A stretch of 64,000 bases of DNA from Streptomyces tsukubensis (GCF_003932715.1 NZ_CP020700.1:3060501-3124500); one strand, 5' to 3'; numbered from the stretch's first letter, positions 1 to 10,385 are shown. Made by a program: numbers and translations. Notes: a model not told the origin generated them from the sequence alone.

Positions 1-390
1 GCCCGCCTGGAGGGCGAGGGCCGCGCGGCGCGGATCGTCCTTCTCCGCGAGGACGACGCAGCGGACCGCGGGCTGGCCGGATCGCACCCCCGCGACCAGG
101 CTCAGTCCGTCCACAAGACCGTCCAGCGCATCGCCGCCCTCGTCGGGCACGGCGCGCGGGACCGGCGCCCTGGCGCCCGGCCCGGGAGCGACGGCGGCCC
201 CCAGGTCGGCGTCGACCAGCATCACGTCGAACGGCCGCCCGTCGGCGACCGCGCGCTCCAGACATCGCAACGCGGCAGGCCCGCTGCCCGCGGCGCCGAC
301 GTCCACATCGGGCTCGGCAGCCATGGCGGCGGCGAGCGACTCGGCGAAGATTCGGTGGTCGTCCACCACCAGGACCCGGATACGGATCAC
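1..390 (-). CDS. Response regulator, receiver domain (truncated by window edge)
   Basis: The start of a two-component response regulator, running off the left end of the window. The reading frame is open from a GTG at 390 for 130 codons. It opens with the receiver signature IRVLVVDDHRIFAESL (acidic pair DD) and has a probable phospho-acceptor Asp in the motif MLVDADLG, plus a Lys-Asp in VVLAEKDD that fits the conserved Lys of receivers. The start is supported by an AGGGGG about 8 nt upstream. The DNA-binding half lies outside the window; a LuxR/NarL-type HTH is likely by analogy with the regulator at 2373-3041, but I cannot see it. Confidence 0.85.
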   Translation of the reverse strand, partial: MIRIRVLVVDDHRIFAESLAAAMAAEPDVDVGAAGSGPAALRCLERAVADGRPFDVMLVDADLGAAVAPGPGARAPVPRAVPDEGGDALDGLVDGLSLVAGVRSGQPAVRCVVLAEKDDPRRAALALQAG

Positions 391-828
391 AGACACACCC
401 CCTGTGTCGGAGGACGGCTCGGTGCGAACAGAGCGCCCGAGACGGACTGTCAGCCTCGCCCGGCCGTCGCCGTGCTGTGACTGAAATACCCCACCCCGGG
501 CGTCGTACCCCGCTGTCTCGTCCCCTGATCAACACCGGCCCCCACCGGCGTTGAGCATCAGAGTACGGACGGCGGGCAGAAGCGGAAGCGTATTTGCAGA
601 ACTGATGACCAGCTCTGGGGAATGAGTTGTACCTCGAAGTTACTCAGGGGTTGGGTGGGAAGGATGGGGAGAACGGTACACGGCGGAGCCCGGTCGGGCA
701 CGGGGTGACCATCGCAGGGCAAGGGCCCGTCCGTCGAGAACCGGAAGCCGCCCGTTCGGCCGGATCCGGTCCCCGGGCCGGATCCGGGGAGCCCCGCCCG
801 GCCCGGTGCGGCCGACCGTCCGGGGGTG
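391..828. other. Intergenic region between response regulator and galE
   Basis: 438 bp with no convincing gene; the short ORFs on the plus strand have no RBS or family signature. It holds an imperfect inverted repeat at 530-553 (CAACACCGG against CCGGCGTTG), a relatively AT-rich patch around 588-650 that could carry promoter activity, and the galE terminator-like hairpin at 760-787. Confidence 0.5.
760..787 (-). terminator. Hairpin downstream of galE
   Basis: Two copies of the self-complementary 10-mer CCGGATCCGG (760-769 and 778-787) are separated by 8 nt and can pair into a 10-bp stem. The hairpin starts about 40 nt past the galE stop. There is no U-tract, which is usual for Streptomyces terminators. 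Confidence 0.5.
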
Positions 829-1830
829 TCAGACGAGGGCCCGGGTACGGGCGAACTCCCAGGCGTCGGAGACGATATCGGTGAGTCCGGGGCGGGCCGG
901 GGTCCAGCCGAGCCGTTCGCGGGCGACGGTCGCGGAGGCGACGAGGACGGCCGGATCCCCGGGGCGGCGCGGTGCGAGCGTCTCGGGCACCGGATGCCCG
1001 GTGACCTTCCGTACGGCCGCCACGACCTCGCGGACCGAGAAGCCGCTGCCGTTGCCGAGGTTGCAGATCAGCTGCTCGCCGGGGCGAGCCGCGGCCAGCG
1101 CCAGTACATGCGCCTCCGCGAGATCCGCGACATGGATGTAGTCGCGGACGCAGGTGCCGTCGGGGGTGGGGTAGTCGTCGCCGTAGACCGCGATCGACTC
1201 GCGGCGGCCGAGGGCCACATCGAGGACGAGCGGGATGAGGTGCGATTCGGGTTCATGGCGCTCGCCGTGCCCGCGGTACGCCCCGGCGACGTTGAAGTAG
1301 CGCAGACAGACCGCGGCCAGGCCGTGGGCCCGCGCCTCGCCGCCGATCATATGGTCGACGGCGAGTTTGGTGGCGCCGTAGGGGCTGGTCGGTGCGGTGG
1401 GGTCGGATTCGGTGACGGGGCTGCGGACCGGTTCGCCGTAGGTCGCGGCGCTGGAGGAGAAGACGAGCTTCCGGACTTGGGCCGCGCGCATGGCGGCGAG
1501 CAGGGCGATGGTGCCGCCGACGTTGTTCTCCCAGTACTTCCCGGGGTCGACGACGGACTCACCGACCTGGGAGTACGCGGCGAAGTGCAGCACGCCGTCG
1601 AAGGACGGGTCCAGCCAGCGGGCCGCGTCCCGGATGCAGCCCTCGACGAGGACGGCGCCCGCGGGGACGCCGTCGCGGAAGCCGGTGGAGAAGTCGTCGA
1701 GGACGACCACCTCGTGCCCGGCCGCCAGGAGCCGACGGGCGACGGCCCCGCCGATGTAGCCCGCGCCCCCGGTGACGAGGTACTTCCGTACGGGGGTGGG
1801 GGTGTTGGGGCCTTGGGGGCTTGCGGTCAT
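829..1830 (-). CDS. galE: UDP-glucose 4-epimerase
   Basis: A 333-residue extended short-chain dehydrogenase of the GalE family, interconverting UDP-glucose and UDP-galactose with bound NAD+ (Leloir pathway and envelope sugar supply). Visible features are the Rossmann motif TGGAGYIGG (residues 20-28), the FSSSAATYG segment with the catalytic Ser (about 125-131), and the Y151-G-A-T-K155 catalytic pair. The ATG at 1830 is preferred over an upstream in-frame Met at 1902: it follows GAGAGG and drops 24 residues of Pro/Ala-rich sequence unlike the family. No galK or galT lies next to it here, so it may serve cell-wall or glycan synthesis as well as galactose use. Confidence 0.95.
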   Translation of the reverse strand: MTASPQGPNTPTPVRKYLVTGGAGYIGGAVARRLLAAGHEVVVLDDFSTGFRDGVPAGAVLVEGCIRDAARWLDPSFDGVLHFAAYSQVGESVVDPGKYWENNVGGTIALLAAMRAAQVRKLVFSSSAATYGEPVRSPVTESDPTAPTSPYGATKLAVDHMIGGEARAHGLAAVCLRYFNVAGAYRGHGERHEPESHLIPLVLDVALGRRESIAVYGDDYPTPDGTCVRDYIHVADLAEAHVLALAAARPGEQLICNLGNGSGFSVREVVAAVRKVTGHPVPETLAPRRPGDPAVLVASATVARERLGWTPARPGLTDIVSDAWEFARTRALV

Positions 1831-2040
1831 GTGCTCGTCGCCTCTCGCGGTCGCCGGGCCGCGGGCCGGGGCGGGGCCCGGGGCGGGTGGGCGTCCACGC
1901 ATCCCACGGGGCCGGTTCCGCGGGGCGCAGGCGCGCCGGTCGGTCCCCGCGTTTCACCCGTGGGTGTCCCCGGGGAGCCCCCGGGCCCCGCGCCGGGGCC
2001 GCGCCCGGGGCGGGGCGGCCCCGCCGGGGCAACGCCTATG

Positions 2041-2242
2041 GCCCAGCCGGGTGCTGAGCTTCGCGGCCTCGGCCCGTGGGTGGCCGTTCGCGCAGTTCCC
2101 CGCGCCCCCAAACCCCCCTGCATCGCCCGCCAACGGGACCGGCGCCGCACAAAGGGGCTGGAGCCGAGTACCTAGGGGCGCGGGGAACTGCGCGACAAGC
2201 CACCCACGGGCCGCGGCCGCAAACGTCAATACCCGGCTGGGC
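2041..2242. repeat. Long imperfect inverted repeat (Streptomyces-type intergenic repeat)
   Basis: Arms of 68 nt (2041-2108 and 2175-2242) face each other across 66 nt. By hand alignment 59 of 68 positions are complementary. The inner part of each arm contains the sequence GGGGCGCGGGGAACTGCGCG or its complement, which I recognise as a common dispersed intergenic element in Streptomyces. It fills most of the 542-bp gap between galE (start 1830) and the regulator ending at 2373. No gene is supported in the gap. It could fold as a large RNA hairpin or cruciform; its function is unknown. Confidence 0.75.
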
Positions 2243-2372
2243 GGGGGGCGCAGCCCGTGCGGCGGGGCGCTTGGGGGACGGGTACCCCCGGGCGGGGCGC
2301 CACGCGGGGGCGCCCGGGCTCCGGGGCGGAGCAACGGGCCCCGGGGGCAGGGCCCCGGGACCTACCCCCGCC

Positions 2373-3041
2373 TCAGCGGAGCGCCGCGCGGTCCAGGAGG
2401 CCCGTGCGGGCTGCCAGCGCCGCCGCCTCCAGGCGCGAGCCCACGCCCAGCTTCATCAGCACCCGCTGGACATGCGTGCGCGCCGTGCTCGGGGCGATGC
2501 CCATGCCCGCCGCGATCAGCCGGGTGTCCTCACCCTCCGCGACCCGGACCAGCACCTCCACCTCCCGCGGGGTCAGCAGCCGCAACAGCCGCTGGCCCTC
2601 GTCGTCCGGCTGCGAGACCGGGTTGAGCAGCTCCGCGAAGGCCCCCTGGAGCAGGGCGGGGGCGACCACCGCCTCCCCCGCGCGGGCCTTGACCATGGCG
2701 CGCTCCACACCCTCGATGCGCTCGTCGTGACGGACATAGCCCGCCGCGCCCGCCGCGAAGGCCGCCGCTATGCCCCAGGGGCTCGGCACCGGCCCCAGGA
2801 CCACCACCGCGACCTGGGGGCGCTCCCTCCTGATCCGGACGATCGGGTCGAAGACGCCCGGCTCCGCCGGGGACGCGGTCCCCAGAAGGCACACCTCGGG
2901 CGCCCGGGTGACCACCAGGTCCGCCGCGCCCGCGACGGGCGCCGTCGCGGCCAGCACCCGGTGTCCCCGTAGTTTCAACGCCGAGGCGAGCGCCTCGGCG
3001 TGCAGTCGGTGATCGTCGACCACCATGAGCCGCACGCCCAT
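2373..3041 (-). CDS. NarL/LuxR-family response regulator with degenerate receiver
   Basis: 222 residues. The receiver-like N-terminus begins MGVRLMVVDDHR (acidic pair D9-D10), but the usual phospho-acceptor position reads LLG (G54) instead of LLD, and the conserved Lys and Thr/Ser late in the domain are not evident. The C-terminal LuxR-type HTH is intact: LTPREVEVLVRVAEGEDTRL followed by IAPSTARTHVQRVLMKLG. This is the pattern of aspartate-less, atypical response regulators that work without phosphorylation, sometimes by binding a small ligand. The ATG at 3041 has GGGAG 8 nt upstream. No sensor kinase is adjacent. It is a distant paralogue of the regulator at 1-390. Confidence 0.88.
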   Translation of the reverse strand: MGVRLMVVDDHRLHAEALASALKLRGHRVLAATAPVAGAADLVVTRAPEVCLLGTASPAEPGVFDPIVRIRRERPQVAVVVLGPVPSPWGIAAAFAAGAAGYVRHDERIEGVERAMVKARAGEAVVAPALLQGAFAELLNPVSQPDDEGQRLLRLLTPREVEVLVRVAEGEDTRLIAAGMGIAPSTARTHVQRVLMKLGVGSRLEAAALAARTGLLDRAALR

Positions 3042-3202
3042 CGAGCAACTCCCATCCCCCCGGTGCAACCTGCCCCGGCAAGCTACACGCCAGTTCGACA
3101 ACGTGTGCCCCGAGTCGGCAGAAGTACCCAAGACTGCCGAATGTGCCGCGCATCAGGGTCACTTATGACCATGGCATGACCGCCGCATGACCAAAAGGCG
3201 GC

Positions 3203-3233
3203 GGCCCGGTACGGGAACTCCCCGTACCGGGCC
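3203..3233 (-). terminator. Hairpin terminator after first beta-propeller gene
   Basis: A perfect 13-bp stem (3203-3215 with 3221-3233) and a 5-nt loop, about 70 nt past the stop of the gene ending at 3306. Confidence 0.7.
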
Positions 3234-3305
3234 ACTACTGTTCCGCGAATCAGGCTTCACCGCAGCAGTACCCGGGGGGCTCTAGGGCGAAAACCGGTCG
3301 CGTTT

Positions 3306-5051
3306 TCAACTTTCTGTCGTAAATGCAACCGCCAGATAACTTTTGTACGTGGAAGTGCCCGCGCCGCTCATCAGTTCCTCGCTCAGATAGAGCCGCCCGT
3401 CGGCATAGAGATACTCGGAGCCGCCCACGAGGAACTTCCGCTCCTTCTCGACGGACTGCTCGTCCGACGGATTCTCCATCAGCAGCGTCGCCGTGAGGGC
3501 GGTGCCGTCGAGGCTGACGACCTGGCCGCCCTTGCGGTACGGCGGCTGCTTGTAGGCGATCACGGCATTGCCGTCCATCCGCAGCGGCAGGATCGTGTAG
3601 CCCTCGCCCGCATCCGCGCGACCCGGCAGCGGCTTCCCGGTGGTCAGGTCGTACGACACGATCTCGTTCGTCCGCCCGTAGCCTCCGCCGCTGCCCTCGT
3701 GCGGCGAGGTCGCCAGATAGAGCCGTCCGTTGCCGACGGCGACGTTGCTGCACGATTCGACGTCGGTGGCCCCGCAGCGCGCCTCGAAGCGGTCGCCGGT
3801 CGCGGAGACCTTCGCCAGCAGTCGGCCGCGGTCGTCGATGGAGAAGAAGTCGGAGATCCCGTACTTCCCGGTGTCACCGACGTCCGCCGCGACGACCAGC
3901 GGCTTGGTGTTGACGATGCTCGCGTAGTCCACGCCCTTCGGCATCTTGTACGAGAACTGGGGGCGTCCGCTGACCGGGTCGACCGGCTGGATGGTCAGCT
4001 GCTCGTTTCCGTAGGTGCCGCAGGCGCGGACCGCGACGAGCGCGGGCCCTCCGGCGTAGCCGCGGTCCTCGCAGTCCGCGTCGGACGAGGTCGGCTTCCA
4101 GCGCACGGCACCGGTGTCGAGATCGAAGGCGGCGCCGCCGCTGAGGCCGCCCGCGGCGACCGTGGTGCCGCTGAGCGTGACCTCCTCGAAGCTGATCGGC
4201 CGGTCGCCCCGGAGGGGGGAGGTGACGGACTTCCGCCACAGCAGCTTGCCGCTCGCCAGATCGACGACGCCGACTTCGGAGCACTGCTGGTAGCGGCCGG
4301 TGCCCGAGGCGGCGCGGGGTGCGGGCTCGAAGAGGATCGCCGTCTTCTGGTCGGCCGACTTGTGGCGCGAGGCACCGCAGGTCTGGCCCGGGAGCGGGAT
4401 CCGCCAGAGCACGGTGCCCTTGTCCCGGTCGTAGCCGGTCAACTCGTGCACACCGGGCTTCACGAACGCCTTGTCCGTGACCCAGGAGCCCTTGAAGGAG
4501 GACACCTCCTTGTTCGCCGGCTGGTCCAGGGTGAAGGCGAGCCGGGACGCGGTGTCCTCGGGGACCTTCTCCGTACCGCCGCCGCCCTTGCCGCCGCTCT
4601 TCCCGCCGTCCTTCCCGCCCTCGGTGCCCCCGCTGCTCGCGGTGGTTTCCTTCTTGCCGGTGTCGTCGCCGGTCGCGGCGTACAGCACCCCGCCGCCGAC
4701 GATCAGGACGACGGCGGCGGCCGCGGCGATGACGATCTTCGCCTGGGTGCCGAGCTTCTTCCGGGGCGGCTGCGGTCCGCCCGGGGGCACGGCGCCCTGG
4801 GGCTGGGTCGGATAGCCGTACGGGGCCTGCGGGACGCCGTAGCCCTGGGGCTGCGCCGGGTAGCCGGGCGGCGGCGGGGGTCCCCATGCGCCCCCGGGCT
4901 GCGGAGCCTGCTGCGGATAGCCGTAACCGGCGGGCGGCGGCCCCTGCGGCGGGCCGAAGCCGCCCGGCGGCGGATCCACGGGCGCGCCGAAGCCGCCGCC
5001 CTGCGGGGGCGGTCCGGACGGCGGTGGGGGAGGAGGAGGCGGCTGACTCAT
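3306..5051 (-). CDS. Membrane-anchored PQQ-like beta-propeller protein (paralogue 1)
   Basis: 581 residues. The N-terminal 95 are Pro/Gly/Gln/Tyr-rich and probably disordered and cytoplasmic. A single membrane segment (about 105-126) follows basic residues PRKK. A Gly/Lys/Thr/Ser linker leads to an outside domain with repeated strand motifs such as ASGKLLWRKS, DLDTGAVRWKP and GRLLAKV, typical of PQQ-like beta-propellers (the BamB/WD-like fold). No enzyme active site is evident. It is tandem to a paralogue at 5218-7203 with the same layout, and the two probably form a unit. The role is unknown; similar proteins are usually guessed to be extracellular scaffolds or sensors. The ATG at 5051 follows GAGGTG. 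Confidence 0.8.
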   Translation of the reverse strand: MSQPPPPPPPPSGPPPQGGGFGAPVDPPPGGFGPPQGPPPAGYGYPQQAPQPGGAWGPPPPPGYPAQPQGYGVPQAPYGYPTQPQGAVPPGGPQPPRKKLGTQAKIVIAAAAAVVLIVGGGVLYAATGDDTGKKETTASSGGTEGGKDGGKSGGKGGGGTEKVPEDTASRLAFTLDQPANKEVSSFKGSWVTDKAFVKPGVHELTGYDRDKGTVLWRIPLPGQTCGASRHKSADQKTAILFEPAPRAASGTGRYQQCSEVGVVDLASGKLLWRKSVTSPLRGDRPISFEEVTLSGTTVAAGGLSGGAAFDLDTGAVRWKPTSSDADCEDRGYAGGPALVAVRACGTYGNEQLTIQPVDPVSGRPQFSYKMPKGVDYASIVNTKPLVVAADVGDTGKYGISDFFSIDDRGRLLAKVSATGDRFEARCGATDVESCSNVAVGNGRLYLATSPHEGSGGGYGRTNEIVSYDLTTGKPLPGRADAGEGYTILPLRMDGNAVIAYKQPPYRKGGQVVSLDGTALTATLLMENPSDEQSVEKERKFLVGGSEYLYADGRLYLSEELMSGAGTSTYKSYLAVAFTTES

Positions 5052-5086
5052 GACGGAACACCTCGTCGGCGAGGAGAAGCAGGAAC

Positions 5087-5145
5087 GGAAAGAAGGGAGG
5101 GAAGGGAGGGCGGGAAGGGAAGGAGAGAAAGGGGGAGAAAGGGGG
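5087..5145. repeat. Polypurine tract upstream of beta-propeller gene
   Basis: 58 of 59 bases on the plus strand are purines (one C at 5111), in short G-run/A-run units such as GAAGGGAGGG. It lies just upstream of the start of the gene at 5051, so the mRNA leader of that gene would contain an almost pure pyrimidine stretch. Such mirror-like homopurine tracts can form triplex DNA. Confidence 0.8.
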
Positions 5146-5183
5146 CAACTGCGCGAGCAGCGCGAAGGGTGAAGACGGGCGGC

Positions 5184-5210
5184 GGGGGCGGGACCGACGG
5201 GCCCGCCCCC
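5184..5210 (-). terminator. Hairpin after second beta-propeller gene
   Basis: A perfect 9-bp G/C stem (5184-5192 with 5202-5210) and a 9-nt loop, beginning 8 nt past the stop of the gene ending at 5218. It suggests that the two paralogues are at least partly separate transcripts. Confidence 0.55.
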
Positions 5211-5217
5211 CTGGCGG

Positions 5218-7203
5218 TCAGGGGCCGAACGCCAGCATCGTCGGGGTCTTCAGTTCTTCCCTGTCGTTCGCCGCGCTCACCCGGCGCGCCGCCAGATAGA
5301 CGGAGCCGGCCTCGTAGAGGACGTTCACCGAGTAGAGGGAGTTCTCGGTTTTGGCCGCGGACCGGGGGTGGCGCAGCAGCGTCTTCGGCGGACCGCCCGC
5401 GGGGGCGATCGACGCGACGGCTCCCCCGGAACCGTACGACGGCTCCCGGTAGACGATCAGATTGCGGCCGTCCATGCGCACCGGCACCGCGGCGGTTTCC
5501 CCGCCGGAGGGCGCCCGCCATGTGGGGCGGCCGGTGTTCAGGTCGAAGGCGACAATCTGGTTTCCGCCGCCGCCGGTGCCGCGGACGGGCTCGGTGGCCA
5601 GGTAGAGGGTGTTCGGGTCGGCGACGACGCCCTGGCAGCCCTCCAGATTCTGTCCGAAGATCACGAAGGAGCCGCCGCAGCCGACGCGGAACTTCTCCTT
5701 GCCGCCCGCGATGGGGGCGCGGAGCGTGCCGTCGGGCTTGAGCGCGACGACGGTCCACGATTTGGGCTCGCGCTTGACGAGGGAGACCACGACGGGGTCG
5801 GCGGAGTAGACCTTGTCGATCTCCCAGCCCGCGGGTGCGTTGAACGTCCAGCGGGCCTTGCCGGTGGCCGGGTCGATCTGCTGGAGCTGGTGCTTGGGCT
5901 TCTTGTAGTCGCCGGTGGGGCAGCTCACCGCGGCCAGCAGCCGGGCGCCGCCCGCGTACGCGAAGGGCTTGCAGCCGCTCCGGGGCCCGGTGAAGAGCTG
6001 CTTGCCGTCCTTCAGGGAGAAGCCGTACGACACCCCGGTGGCGCCCGCAGCGAGGGTGTTGCCGCTGATGGTGAGGGTGTGGTCGGAGAGTCCGAGGAAG
6101 CCTTTCTCCTCGGGGATCTGAGCCTTCCAGATCACCTTGCCGGTGCCGAGGTCGATGCTCCGCAGATCGCGGCAGCGGGCCCCCGAGCCGATGCGGTCCT
6201 TGATGCCGACGACGATCGTGCCGCCCGCGGACGGGCGGGGTGTCGCGGAGCAGATCTCCCGCTCCAGCGGCACGGTCCACTTCTTGCCGCCGTCGGTGGC
6301 CGAATAGCCGACGACCTGCTTGTACATGGCCTTGGCGATGGTGCCGCCGTAGCTCCACGGGCCGTGGACCTCGGCGCCGCCGCGCGGCAGGTCGACGTCG
6401 TTGCGGGTGACGAAGAGGGCGCGGGCCTCGCCGGGCGCACGGTCGGCGTTGAGGTCGTCGGCGCTCGGGTCGCGGTCCGTCTCGCCGCCCCGGCCGCCGG
6501 TCGCGGTGCCGCCGCCGTCGTTGTCTTCGGGTGATGCGCTGTTCGTGGGGGCGGGGGCGGTCGGTTCACCGGTGCTGGTCTTCCGGCCGTCCTTGCCGTC
6601 GTCGCTGCCGACGACGGCGTACGTACCGGCTCCGGCGACGAGGAGGGCGGCGACGCCCGCGGCGATCAGGATCGGCGTGCGCCGTTTGCCGGGGCCGCCG
6701 GGCGGGGGCGGGGGGACCGAACCGTACGCGAACGCCTGGCCGCCGTGCTGCGTGCCGCCGGCATACGGGCCGGGCTGCGTGCCGCCGGCGTACGGGCCGA
6801 ACTGCTGGGCGCCCGGGTACGGCTGGGCGGCGCCGGGCTGGTGGTACGGCCCCGGAGCCCCGCCGTCACCGGCGCCCTGGCCGGTGCCGTACGCCGGGAA
6901 GGGACCGCCCTGCGCCGGGCCGGGCTGCCCGGGCCCGGTGCCGTACGCGGGGAACTGGCCGTCCTGCGCCGGGGGTACGGGCGGCGGTCCGGGCGGCGGT
7001 CCGGGCGGCGGCGGGGGTATGTACGGCGGCCCGCCGCTCCCGGCGGCGGGCACCGGCGGCTGCGCCGGACCCCCGCCCTCATACGGGTCCCGGCCCTGGT
7101 CCTGGCCCTGTTCCTGACCCTGCTCCGGATATCCGTAGCCGGACCGGGGATCCCACGGGGAACCGGTGTCCTCCGGCCACGGCCGGCTGGGCGGCTGAGA
7201 CAT
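5218..7203 (-). CDS. Membrane-anchored PQQ-like beta-propeller protein (paralogue 2)
   Basis: 661 residues with the same design as its downstream neighbour: the shared first residues MSQPP, a 170-residue Pro/Gly/Tyr/Gln-rich tail with repeated YGTG, PGPYAGGTQ and GPYAGG units, a basic stop KRR, one membrane segment (about 178-200), an acidic/Gly linker, then a propeller domain with strands such as DLGTGKVIWK, PATGKARWTF and DLNTGRPTWRAP. AAGGGGGA lies 8 nt before the ATG at 7203. The tails are poorly alignable between the paralogues, while the propeller domains share the strand pattern. Function unknown. Confidence 0.8.
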   Translation of the reverse strand: MSQPPSRPWPEDTGSPWDPRSGYGYPEQGQEQGQDQGRDPYEGGGPAQPPVPAAGSGGPPYIPPPPPGPPPGPPPVPPAQDGQFPAYGTGPGQPGPAQGGPFPAYGTGQGAGDGGAPGPYHQPGAAQPYPGAQQFGPYAGGTQPGPYAGGTQHGGQAFAYGSVPPPPPGGPGKRRTPILIAAGVAALLVAGAGTYAVVGSDDGKDGRKTSTGEPTAPAPTNSASPEDNDGGGTATGGRGGETDRDPSADDLNADRAPGEARALFVTRNDVDLPRGGAEVHGPWSYGGTIAKAMYKQVVGYSATDGGKKWTVPLEREICSATPRPSAGGTIVVGIKDRIGSGARCRDLRSIDLGTGKVIWKAQIPEEKGFLGLSDHTLTISGNTLAAGATGVSYGFSLKDGKQLFTGPRSGCKPFAYAGGARLLAAVSCPTGDYKKPKHQLQQIDPATGKARWTFNAPAGWEIDKVYSADPVVVSLVKREPKSWTVVALKPDGTLRAPIAGGKEKFRVGCGGSFVIFGQNLEGCQGVVADPNTLYLATEPVRGTGGGGNQIVAFDLNTGRPTWRAPSGGETAAVPVRMDGRNLIVYREPSYGSGGAVASIAPAGGPPKTLLRHPRSAAKTENSLYSVNVLYEAGSVYLAARRVSAANDREELKTPTMLAFGP

Positions 7204-7442
7204 TCAGCGCATCCCCCTTCGTGCGTCCGTAGGTCCGGCGGCCTCCCCCGTGATTCCGGGACGCGCACGGCGCGCCGACGGCCGGCGCCCGTGTCCCGGA
7301 AGGAGCGTTCCGAACCTGGAGCCGCGGCTTCGCGGCAGTCGAGCGGAGCCTCTTTCTATCACTCGGGTCAGTTCCCGAAAGGGGCCGGTCCGCCCCCGTC
7401 ACTGGGCCGACCGGCTTGTGACGGCGCCGTGATGAAGACCGC

Positions 7443-7460
7443 GGCCGGGCCTCCCCGGCC
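7443..7460 (-). terminator. Hairpin after ABC-F gene
   Basis: A perfect 7-bp stem GGCCGGG/CCCGGCC with a 4-nt loop, about 20 nt past the ABC-F stop. Confidence 0.5.
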
Positions 7461-7479
7461 CGGGGGCGGCGGGCGCGGC

Positions 7480-9297
<1,818 letters not shown>

Positions 9298-9399
9298 TTT
9301 TCTCCCGAGTAGGGGCGGGTGGATCGACCTACCAGGGTAGTCGGGCCGCGGCGGCCCCCGCGGCGGCCGGTCGGCGCCGCGGGCAGGGGCCTCCGGGCC

Positions 9400-9425
9400 G
9401 GGGACCGGCGGCCGGGCCGGTCCCC
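9400..9425 (-). terminator. Hairpin after glycosyltransferase gene
   Basis: A perfect 10-bp stem (9400-9409 with 9416-9425) and 6-nt loop, extended further out by CCTCCGG/CCGGAGG (9390-9396 and 9424-9430) across a bulge. Confidence 0.6.
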
Positions 9426-9438
9426 GGAGGGGGCGGGC

Positions 9439-10314
9439 TCAGATCACCGGGGGGCGGCCCAGCCGGGTCATGCGCCACACGGTCCGCCAGCGCATCGGGC
9501 GGCGCGGCGGGCAGGGCGTCCTGACGCCTTCGGCGAAGCCGCCGAACCAGGCCCGCAGACCGCTCGCGGACCGGGTCCGCAGCAGCGTCAGCGCGGTCCA
9601 CACACCCAGATAGAGCGGGACCAGCAGGGCCGGGAGGTGGCGTTTGGCCAGCCAGACCCGGTTGCGGGCCACCATGCGGTGGAAGACGGCGTGCCGGGTG
9701 GGCGAGGTCCAGGGGTGCCGGAGGACCAGAGCGGGCTCGTAGAGGATCTTCCAGCCGTGGTCGAGGGCCCGCCAGGCGAGGTCGGTCTCCTCGTGGGCGT
9801 AGAAGAACGCGTCGGGCCAGTCGCCGGTCTCGTCGAGCATCTTCATGGAGATGCCGTGGCCGCCGCCGAGGAAGGTAGTGACATAGCCGCGGCGCATCGG
9901 GTCGCTCGCCCGCAGCCGCGGGACGTGACGGCGGGCGGTGCGGCCCTGCTCGTCGGCGATCCGGAAGCTCACGACGCCGAGGGCCTCGTCCTTCTCGTAC
10001 AGCCCGACCAGCGTGGTGAAGACGTCGGTGTCGATCAGCAGCCCGTCGTCGTCGAGGTCGACGAGGATGTCGACGTCCCCCAGTTCGCGCAGTTTCGCGA
10101 TGGCCGCGTTGCGTCCGCCGGTGACACCGAGGTTCTCGGGCAGTTCGACGCCGGTGACCCCGTCGGGGAGCGGCGGCAGGGACACGCCGTTGCCGACGAC
10201 CACGATCCGGCTCGCGGGGGTGTCCTGCTTCGCGACCGATTCGAGCAGCTCCCCCAGTTCGGCGGGGCGGTTGCCCATGGTCAGAATCGCGACGCCGACG
10301 CGTGGTTGACGCAC
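9439..10314 (-). CDS. Family 2 glycosyltransferase
   Basis: About 291 residues of GT-A fold. The nucleotide-sugar half opens RVGVAILTMGNRPAEL. It contains ENLGVTGGRNAAI and the metal-binding acidic run LVDLDDDG (DxD-type), and later HEETDLAWR, the acidic acceptor-side motif of rhamnosyl/galactosyl GT2 enzymes. A hydrophobic segment near the C-terminus (HLPALLVPLYLGVWTALTLL) suggests membrane association. I place the start at the GTG at 10314 because GGAGAG lies 7 nt upstream; another GTG at 10329 adds five residues but has no RBS. Substrate unknown; probably cell-envelope glycan. Confidence 0.88.
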   Translation of the reverse strand: MRQPRVGVAILTMGNRPAELGELLESVAKQDTPASRIVVVGNGVSLPPLPDGVTGVELPENLGVTGGRNAAIAKLRELGDVDILVDLDDDGLLIDTDVFTTLVGLYEKDEALGVVSFRIADEQGRTARRHVPRLRASDPMRRGYVTTFLGGGHGISMKMLDETGDWPDAFFYAHEETDLAWRALDHGWKILYEPALVLRHPWTSPTRHAVFHRMVARNRVWLAKRHLPALLVPLYLGVWTALTLLRTRSASGLRAWFGGFAEGVRTPCPPRRPMRWRTVWRMTRLGRPPVI

Positions 10315-10385
10315 CAATGAACTCTCCACTCATCAAGGGTGATGCGTTCGGATGCTAACCGTTGGCGGCCCGGGGCCGGACATGC

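Noticed and set aside
627..1141. Short plus-strand ORFs near and opposite the end of galE
   Set aside because: Low-complexity Arg/Gly/Pro sequence, no RBS, and overlap with galE in the antisense direction.
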